DNA of 64,000 nucleotides from Paraburkholderia ginsengisoli NBRC 100965 (lineage in GTDB: Bacteria; Pseudomonadota; Gammaproteobacteria; Burkholderiales; Burkholderiaceae), in contig NZ_BBJF01000013.1 of the NCBI RefSeq assembly GCF_000739735.1, positions 1 to 64,000 on the forward strand. The letters are read 5' to 3'. Every line of letters starts with the position of its first letter. Position 1 is the first letter of the stretch. Position numbers and translations under genes: made by a program. Shown here piece after piece: positions 58,185 to 64,000 of this stretch. The notes beneath the pieces are model-generated. The model did no database searches. It had not been told where the DNA came from and saw only the letters and a program-made list of their open reading frames with translations.

Positions 58185-60547
58185 TGCCGCGCCGCCGCAA
58201 CCGCGGCCCGCACCGCGCCGACCGCCTTGAGAATTTCCTCGCTGGTCGCGGGTGCGTTCAACGGCGGATTGACCTTGTGCTCGCCCACCGCCGACACCGC
58301 GTCGCGCACCGCGAAGAACACCGAGAACGGCAGCAGCAACGGCGGCTCGCCGGTCGCCTTCGAACGATGGATGCTGTCCTCGGCATTGCGGTTTTTAAAG
58401 AGCCGCACGCGGAAGTCGGGCGGCGTGTCGTTGACGGTCGGAATCTTGTAGGTCGACGGCGCATGCGTCATCAGCTTGCCGCCCGCATTCCAACACAACT
58501 CTTCGGTGGTGAGCCAACCCATCCCCTGGATGAACGCGCCTTCCACCTGACCGACGTCGAGCGCCGGGTTCAGCGACGCGCCCACGTCATGCAGCGCGTC
58601 CGCGCGCAGCACGCGCATTTCGCCGGTCAGCGTGTCGATCACCACTTCCGCCACCGCCGCGCCATACGAGTAATAGTAGAACGGCCGGCCTTGCAGCTTC
58701 GATTGATCCCAGTAGAGCTTCGGCGTCGCGTAGAAGCCGTCCGACCAGAGCTGGACCCGCGCGAGGTAGGCCTTCGCGATCACCTCTTCGAACGGCACGA
58801 TCACATCGCCGACCATCACGCGGTCGTGCGCGAAGCGCACATCGGCGGCAGTCACCCGCCCCGCGCCGAAACGCTCGGCGGCAAATGCGGACAGACGTTC
58901 GCGCAACTGGCGCGCGGCGTCCTGCGCGGCCTTGCCGTTCAGATCGGACCCGGTCGATGCAGCAGTGGCCGACGTATTGGCGATCTTGCTGGTATCGGTG
59001 GCCGTCACGCGAATCCGGTTGAAGCCGACGCCCAGTTCATGCGCGACGACCTGCGCGACCTTCGTGTTCAAACCCTGGCCCATTTCGGTGCCGCCGTGGT
59101 TCACCAGCACCGAACCGTCGGTGTAGATGTGCACGAGCGCGCCGGCCTGGTTGAAGTGCGTGACGTTGAACGCGATGCCGAACTTGACCGGCGTCAGCGC
59201 GAGCCCCTTCTTCAGCACTTCGTTGTTTGCGTTGAATTCGTCGATCGCCGCGCGGCGCGCGCGGTATTCGCTGGTCGCTTCCAGTTCGTCGATCAGCTCA
59301 TGAATCACGTTGTCTTCGACGACCTGCCCGTAGGGCGTCTGGTTGCGCTCGGTCTTTCCGTACAGATTGCGGCGGCGCACGTCGAGCGCATCCTCGCCCA
59401 CCGAGCGCGCAGCGTTGTCCAGAATGTATTCGATCGCGAACGCGCCTTGCGGGCCGCCGAAGCCGCGAAACGCGGTGTTCGACTGCGTGTTGGTCTTGCC
59501 GCAAAAGCCGTCGATCGTCACGTCCGACAACCAGTACGCGTTATCGAAGTGGCACAGCGCGCGCGTCATCACCGGGCCGGACAGGTCGGCGGAAAAACCG
59601 CAGCGCGAAGTCATGTCGACCGCGACGCCGTCGATCACACCCTGGTCGTCGTAGCCGACTTCATACGTGTAGTGAAAATCGTGGCGCTTGCCGGTGACCA
59701 TCATGTCGTCGTCGCGGTCCGGGCGCAGCTTCACCGGGCACAGCAGCTTCCACGCGGCGAGCGCCGCGCAGCACGCGAACAGACCCGACTGCGATTCCTT
59801 GCCGCCAAAGCCGCCGCCCATGCGCCGGCATTCGATCAGCACGTTGTGCGAAGCCACGCCCAACGCGTGCGCGACGAGGTGCTGCATTTCGGTCGGGTGC
59901 TGCGTCGAGCAGTAGACGTGCATGCCGTCGTCATCCTTCGGCACCGCGTACGAAATCTGCCCTTCCAGATAGAACTGCTCCTGGCCGCCGAGCAGCATTT
60001 CACCGGTCTCGCGATGCGCGGCGCGCGCGATCTTCGTGGCGGCTTCGCCGCGCGCGAGTTTCATCGGCGGCAGTACGGACTGGTTGGCGGCACGCGCCTG
60101 CTGCGCGGTCAGGATCGCCGGCAATTCCTCATAGACGACTTCGGCGCGGCGCGCGGCGAGCCGGGCCGTTTCATGCGACGTCGCGACCACGATGAAGATC
60201 GGCTGGCCGATATATTGCACGAGGCCGTCGGCGAGAATCGGATCGTCGCCGTGGATGATCGGGCCGACGTCGTTGACGCCGGGGATGTCGTCGGCAGTGA
60301 AGATCGCGACCACGCCGGGCGTGGCGCGCACCTTGTCCACCGAGATCGACACGATCTTCGCATGCGCCTTCGACGACAGTCCGAGCGCGGCGTGCAGCGT
60401 GCCGGCGAGCGTCGGGATGTCGTCGGTGTAGGTGGCGCGGCCGCTCACGTGCAAATGCGCGGACTCGTGCGGACGCGAGACGTGGACCTGGGTGAAGTCG
60501 TCGAGATCCTGAAGGTCTTTCAGGAACGGCTCGGCTTGCTGATTCAT
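58181..60547 (-). CDS. xdhB: Xanthine dehydrogenase, molybdopterin-binding subunit
   Basis: A 788-residue subunit that oxidises hypoxanthine and xanthine to urate at the molybdenum centre. Seen are RRMGGGFGGKES (about residue 245), FRGFGGPQGAFA, GGTEMGQGLNTK, GQVEGAFIQGMGW and, near the C-terminus, GEPPLLLP, which carries the catalytic glutamate. The length is standard for bacterial XdhB. It is translated between xdhA (39 bp upstream) and xdhC (overlap), giving operon order xdhA-xdhB-xdhC. Confidence 0.97.
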   Translation of the reverse strand: MNQQAEPFLKDLQDLDDFTQVHVSRPHESAHLHVSGRATYTDDIPTLAGTLHAALGLSSKAHAKIVSISVDKVRATPGVVAIFTADDIPGVNDVGPIIHGDDPILADGLVQYIGQPIFIVVATSHETARLAARRAEVVYEELPAILTAQQARAANQSVLPPMKLARGEAATKIARAAHRETGEMLLGGQEQFYLEGQISYAVPKDDDGMHVYCSTQHPTEMQHLVAHALGVASHNVLIECRRMGGGFGGKESQSGLFACCAALAAWKLLCPVKLRPDRDDDMMVTGKRHDFHYTYEVGYDDQGVIDGVAVDMTSRCGFSADLSGPVMTRALCHFDNAYWLSDVTIDGFCGKTNTQSNTAFRGFGGPQGAFAIEYILDNAARSVGEDALDVRRRNLYGKTERNQTPYGQVVEDNVIHELIDELEATSEYRARRAAIDEFNANNEVLKKGLALTPVKFGIAFNVTHFNQAGALVHIYTDGSVLVNHGGTEMGQGLNTKVAQVVAHELGVGFNRIRVTATDTSKIANTSATAASTGSDLNGKAAQDAARQLRERLSAFAAERFGAGRVTAADVRFAHDRVMVGDVIVPFEEVIAKAYLARVQLWSDGFYATPKLYWDQSKLQGRPFYYYSYGAAVAEVVIDTLTGEMRVLRADALHDVGASLNPALDVGQVEGAFIQGMGWLTTEELCWNAGGKLMTHAPSTYKIPTVNDTPPDFRVRLFKNRNAEDSIHRSKATGEPPLLLPFSVFFAVRDAVSAVGEHKVNPPLNAPATSEEILKAVGAVRAAVAAARQ

Positions 60548-60586
60548 TGTGAGGTTCTCCGTATCCTTCGTGGACTTGCCCGCGTA

Positions 60587-62116
60587 TCAGGCGCTCGCGC
60601 CAGCAGGCGCGCACGCGGCGACGACCGCGCGCACGTCGAGCGCGCTCTTCGGCAGCGGATTGTGCGGCCGCGTTTCGAGCCAGAAGCGGTACAGCGTGTT
60701 CTTCGCGGCTTCGAGCCGGTAGTTGCTGGTCGCGCGCATGTCGGACAGCGGCGCGTAGTCGTTGCCGAGCGCGAGCATCGCGGCCTGCGCGGTGGCTTCG
60801 TGCCATTCGGCGTCGCGCAGCACGGCTTCGGCGTGGGTCGCGCGCTTCGGTGTCGCGGCCATCCCGCCGAACGCGATGCGCGGCTCGCGGATCAGCTTGC
60901 CTTCGGCGATGAACGAGAACGCCGCGCACACCGCCGAGATATCCGAATCGAAACGCTTCGAGAGTTTGTAGGTGCGGAATTGCAGTTTTTCACGTGCGCC
61001 ACTGCGCGTGGGCACTTTCAGCCCGAGCACGAACTCGTGCTCCGCCATGTCCTTCTTCTGGTACGCGAGGTACAGGTCTTCGAGCGGCATCTCGCGCTCG
61101 ATCTCGCCGCCTCGCACGATCACACGCGCACCGAGCGCGATCAGCCCCGGCATCGAATCGCCGATCGGCGAACCGTTCGCGATGTTGCCGCCGAGCGTGC
61201 CGGCATTGCGAATCGGCAGCGACGCGAAGCGTTGCCACATTTCGGTCAACTCGGGGTACTGCTTCGCGATCTCCGCATACGCCTTTTCGACGCTCACGCC
61301 CGCGCCGATCTCGATCCAGTCGCCCGTGGTTTCGAGCTTCTGCAATTCGGCGATCTGCCCGACGTAGACGATGTTGCCCAGCTCGCGCATCTGCTTGGTG
61401 ACCCACAGCCCGATGTCGGTGCTGCCCGCCAGAATGCGCGTGGCCGGCTCGGCCTCCTTCAGCTTCGCGAGCGCGGCGACGCTGCGCGGCGCGTCGAACC
61501 GCTGGCCGGCGTGTTCGTAGTGGAAGGTGTCGTCGCGCTCCAGCGTGGCGAGCGTCGCGGCGAGCGCGGCGACATTGACCGGTGCTTTCGGCGCGGGCGC
61601 TTCGAACATGCGCACGGCCGCATCCACGATCGGCCGGTAGCCGGTGCAGCGGCACAGGTTGCCGGTCAGCGCATTGCCAATGGCTTCGCGCGACGGCACC
61701 GTGCGGTTCGCGCAGCCCTGCTCGTGGCCGTGCTTCTCGTACAGCGACCACATCGACATGACGAAGCCCGGCGTGCAGAAGCCGCACTGCGAGCCGTGGC
61801 ACTCCACCATCGCCTCCTGCACCGGATGAAGCGAACCGTCCGGCTGGCGCAAATCTTCGACGGTGTAGAGCGCTTTGCCGTCGAGTGTCGGCATGAACTG
61901 GATGCACGCGTTGACCGCCTTGAAGTCGACACCGTCCGCTTCGTTGCGCTCGCCGAGCACGACCGTGCACGCGCCGCAATCGCCTTCGGCGCAACCTTCC
62001 TTGGTGCCGGTGCAATGCGCGTCCTCGCGCAGATACTGGAGGACCGTGCGGGTGACGGGTGCGTCCTTGATCTCGCGGATCGCGTTGCGGTGATAAAAGC
62101 GAATCGGCTCAGTCAT
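60587..62116 (-). CDS. xdhA: Xanthine dehydrogenase, iron-sulfur/FAD subunit
   Basis: A 509-residue subunit. The N-terminal plant-type [2Fe-2S] domain has GCAEGDCGACTVV (about residues 41-53), the second cluster domain has CGFCTPGFV and CRCTGYRP, then a FAD domain (ILAGSTDIGLWV, and AGTLGGNIANGSPIGD) and a CO-dehydrogenase flavoprotein C-terminal domain. It passes electrons from XdhB to NAD+. It heads the xdh operon. The spacer of 390 bp upstream should hold the promoter. Confidence 0.97.
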   Translation of the reverse strand: MTEPIRFYHRNAIREIKDAPVTRTVLQYLREDAHCTGTKEGCAEGDCGACTVVLGERNEADGVDFKAVNACIQFMPTLDGKALYTVEDLRQPDGSLHPVQEAMVECHGSQCGFCTPGFVMSMWSLYEKHGHEQGCANRTVPSREAIGNALTGNLCRCTGYRPIVDAAVRMFEAPAPKAPVNVAALAATLATLERDDTFHYEHAGQRFDAPRSVAALAKLKEAEPATRILAGSTDIGLWVTKQMRELGNIVYVGQIAELQKLETTGDWIEIGAGVSVEKAYAEIAKQYPELTEMWQRFASLPIRNAGTLGGNIANGSPIGDSMPGLIALGARVIVRGGEIEREMPLEDLYLAYQKKDMAEHEFVLGLKVPTRSGAREKLQFRTYKLSKRFDSDISAVCAAFSFIAEGKLIREPRIAFGGMAATPKRATHAEAVLRDAEWHEATAQAAMLALGNDYAPLSDMRATSNYRLEAAKNTLYRFWLETRPHNPLPKSALDVRAVVAACAPAGASA

Positions 62117-62506
62117 GTCTCGTTACTCTCGAATGTTCTGTGTCCATCAGGACGTGCTGCAGCGATGGTTCGAAAACTATCACCGTCAATAAAGGCAACC
62201 CATAGCGCGAATCGCATGCGGGACATATCCGCAAAGCGATAGAGAGGCCGTTTTGAGCACGAGTCCGCTTATGTTGAAGCCGATTTTTTGCCGTGTATTG
62301 GGTGTTTTTGCCGGTGAACGGCCAGCGGTCATCATGGCATGCGGCGCTGCGTATTCAAAAATGCGGGCGCCGGCAAGTGAAATCGCGCCACTCTGCGGGG
62401 GTTCGCGAGCCCGGTCAGCGGGACAAATAATTATGCAAACGCAGCAGGAGAATCGGTTCCATGGGAAAATCACGCCTTCTCGCCGATTTCAAGTCTCGTT
62501 TTCCCC
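62117..62506. other. Divergent promoter region, 390 bp
   Basis: It lies between xdhA (minus) and the MFS transporter gene (plus) and must hold both promoters. The sequence is AT-richer than the genes. No operator or small gene was recognised. Confidence 0.55.
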
Positions 62507-63718
62507 ATGTCCACCGACTCAGCGCCAACTCGCAGCGAATTTGCGACGACCCTGCAAATCATTCCGGTCGTCTTTTTCACGTTTCTTTGCTACCTGACAA
62601 TCGGCATTCCGCTCGCGGTGCTGCCCGGCTACGTCCACGGCGACCTCGGCTACAGCGCGGTGCTGGCCGGTGCGGCGATCAGCGTGCAATACCTGGCGAC
62701 GCTGGCCTCGCGCCCGCTCGCCGGTCGCTCCGCGGATACGCTGGGGCCGAAACGCACGGTATCGATCGGCCTGCTGGGTTGCGGCGCGAGCGGGGTCCTG
62801 CTGCTCGTCGCCGTGTTGTGCGGACACTGGCCGGTGCTGAGTCTCACGCTGCTGGTGTTTAGCCGCCTCGTGCTCGGTTTCGGCGAAAGCCTGTGCGGCA
62901 CCGGCGCGATTCTGTGGGGCATCGGCCGGGTCGGCACGAGCAACAACGCGCGGGTGATTTCGTGGAACGGCATCGCGACGTATGGCGCGCTGGCGATCGG
63001 CGCGCCGCTCGGCGTCGCGATCGAACGCTCGATCGGCTTTGCCGCGCTCGGCATTCTGGTGATTGCGCTGGCCGCGCTCGGCTACTACCTGGCGCGCCTG
63101 ATCGCGCCGGTGCCGGTCGTTCATGGCGAGCGGATGTCGTATCGCAGCGTGTTCACGCGCGTGCTGCCGCATGGCATCGGCCTCGCGCTCGGCTCGGCCG
63201 GCTTCGGCTCGATCGCCACCTTCATCACGCTGTTTTATGCCGCGAAGAACTGGCCGAATGCGGCTTTGTCGCTGACCGTGTTCGGCACGTTGTTCATCGG
63301 CGCGCGCCTGCTGTTCGCCAACACGATCAAGACCTACGGCGGATTCCGCGTCGCGATCGCGTCGTTCTCGTTCGAGTGCGTCGGTCTGCTCATGCTGTGG
63401 CTGGCGCCCGAGCCGCATATCGCGCTGGCCGGCGCCGCATTGACCGGCTTCGGTTTCGCGCTGGTATTCCCGGCGCTCGGCGTCGAAGCGGTCGGGCTCG
63501 TGCCGCCGGCGAGCCGCGGCGCGGCGTTGTCCGCGTACTCGGTGTTCCTGGATCTGTCGTTGGGGATTACCGGGCCGTTGGCCGGGTACATCGCCGGAGA
63601 GTTCGGCTATGCGTCGGTGTTCCTGTTCGCCGCGATTGCCGCGGCCGCGGCGGTGGCGCTGTCCACCGTGCTTTATCTGCGCAATGCCAAGGTGACCAAC
63701 CTGCCCGCCGCGTTGTGA
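62507..63718 (+). CDS. Major facilitator transporter (YhhS/UPF0226-like)
   Basis: A 403-residue protein with twelve membrane segments. The loop 2-3 motif is ASRPLAGRSADTLGPKRTV, the MFS signature, and GFALVFPALGVEAVG is typical of the YhhS/YfcJ group. Substrates of that group are poorly known. Its divergent position from xdhA suggests a purine or related metabolite, but this is inference. A terminator follows closely. Confidence 0.88.
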   Translation: MSTDSAPTRSEFATTLQIIPVVFFTFLCYLTIGIPLAVLPGYVHGDLGYSAVLAGAAISVQYLATLASRPLAGRSADTLGPKRTVSIGLLGCGASGVLLLVAVLCGHWPVLSLTLLVFSRLVLGFGESLCGTGAILWGIGRVGTSNNARVISWNGIATYGALAIGAPLGVAIERSIGFAALGILVIALAALGYYLARLIAPVPVVHGERMSYRSVFTRVLPHGIGLALGSAGFGSIATFITLFYAAKNWPNAALSLTVFGTLFIGARLLFANTIKTYGGFRVAIASFSFECVGLLMLWLAPEPHIALAGAALTGFGFALVFPALGVEAVGLVPPASRGAALSAYSVFLDLSLGITGPLAGYIAGEFGYASVFLFAAIAAAAAVALSTVLYLRNAKVTNLPAAL

Positions 63719-63725
63719 CAGAACT

Positions 63726-63758
63726 GTTTTTTGCCTGCGCGCCGCGCAGGCAAAAAAC
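63726..63758. terminator. Bidirectional terminator
   Basis: GTTTTTTGCCTGCG (63726-63739) pairs with CGCAGGCAAAAAAC (63745-63758) around CGCCG. The T runs on both strands fit termination of the MFS gene and of the convergent aminotransferase gene. Confidence 0.9.
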
Positions 63759-64000
63759 TACCTTCCGCCCGACAGACCGCGTTCGAGCGCCGCGACACCC
63801 GCCGGCAAATCGACCTTCACGCCGAGATCGACCATCGTCCTGCCGAGCGCATGCACGGTGCGAAACAGATTATGTTCGCGGCACTGCTCGCCCATCTGCC
63901 CGATGCGGACAATCGGCAAGCCGAACGAGCCCGAGATTTCCACCTGATGCTGCCGAGAAATATGCGAGCAGACATCTGCGGGACTCAAACCGCCGGGCAC
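63758..64000 (-). CDS. Class V aminotransferase (alanine/ureidoglycine-glyoxylate type), C-terminal part
   Basis: The last about 80 residues of a protein that enters from the right window edge. HQVEISGSFGLPIVRIGQMG and the following helix EHNLFRTVHALGRTMVDLG match the C-terminal small domain of alanine-glyoxylate and (S)-ureidoglycine-glyoxylate aminotransferases. Near xdhABC a purine-catabolic PucG-type enzyme is attractive, but the fragment alone cannot settle it. The true start lies outside the window. Confidence 0.75.
   Translation of the reverse strand: MPGGLSPADVCSHISRQHQVEISGSFGLPIVRIGQMGEQCREHNLFRTVHALGRTMVDLGVKVDLPAGVAALERGLSGGR

Noticed and set aside
58184..62242. Plus-strand open frame of 1352 codons across the xdh operon
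   Set aside because: It is antisense to xdhB and xdhA, which have complete catalytic motifs. Long antisense frames are common at this GC content, and its product is Arg/His-rich without motifs.
1..64000. CRISPR arrays, tRNA or rRNA genes, prophage or integrase genes
   Set aside because: No regularly spaced direct repeats, no tRNA-like cloverleaf and no intact integrase or phage structural gene were recognised in reading the window; a covariance or HMM search would be needed to exclude small RNAs.

Overview
The window looks like a chromosomal segment of a beta-proteobacterium of the order Burkholderiales, most likely Paraburkholderia or Burkholderia. Support: high GC throughout, the pyrimidine run algH-ruvX-pyrR-pyrB-pyrC', a groES-groEL operon under a perfect CIRCE operator, a cepacian-like manC/undecaprenyl-P glycosyltransferase/OPX/tyrosine-kinase operon, and xdhABC. 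The genus is inferred from gene content; no 16S or tRNA gene was seen.

Layout. 1-7.9 kb is housekeeping: a minus-strand run from algH down to a PlsC-type acyltransferase cut by the window edge, an unrecognised helical protein, rubredoxin, and thiD on the plus strand. 8.1-10.0 kb is a two-gene sulfation module (sulfotransferase plus APS kinase) between two strong terminators. 10.1-12.2 kb is groES-groEL with its promoter and CIRCE. 12.7-13.4 kb is a decayed IS3-family transposase that marks the left edge of a polysaccharide island.

13.7-32.1 kb is polysaccharide locus A. Three plus-strand family-4-type glycosyltransferases converge on a minus-strand run that encodes (in transcription order) a multi-pass membrane protein, a GT87-like mannosyltransferase, a GT2 glycosyltransferase, a DMFA2-like protein, a Wzy-like polymerase, a PslG-like glycosidase, a tyrosine autokinase/chain-length protein and a Wzx-like flippase. 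A tandem duplication of about 380 bp with a perfect 19-bp inverted repeat lies where the two runs converge. At the right end a HAD-UbiA fusion and an SMR-type flippase subunit suggest polyprenyl-phosphate-pentose chemistry. They are followed by a second transposase scar.

32.4-41 kb is a mixed accessory region: a three-domain adenylation/carrier/thioesterase protein, a candidate 2OG-Fe(II) oxygenase, a SAM methyltransferase and several secreted or repetitive proteins, one carrying a nine-unit 30-bp minisatellite. 41.1-48.7 kb is polysaccharide locus B (AraC-type regulator, ManC, WcaJ-like initiating transferase, OPX lipoprotein, BY-kinase). It would supply the initiating enzyme and outer-membrane exporter that locus A lacks.

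49.6-57.4 kb holds unlinked genes: two very small proteins, LysE and TauE/SafE exporters, a BON-domain protein, a TAXI-type binding protein, a HCCA-isomerase-like protein and a LysR regulator. 57.5-64 kb is purine catabolism: xdhA-xdhB-xdhC (xdhC lacking its usual N-terminal domain), an MFS transporter and the C-terminal end of a class V aminotransferase. All calls come from reading the sequence and from remembered family features; no database search was run.
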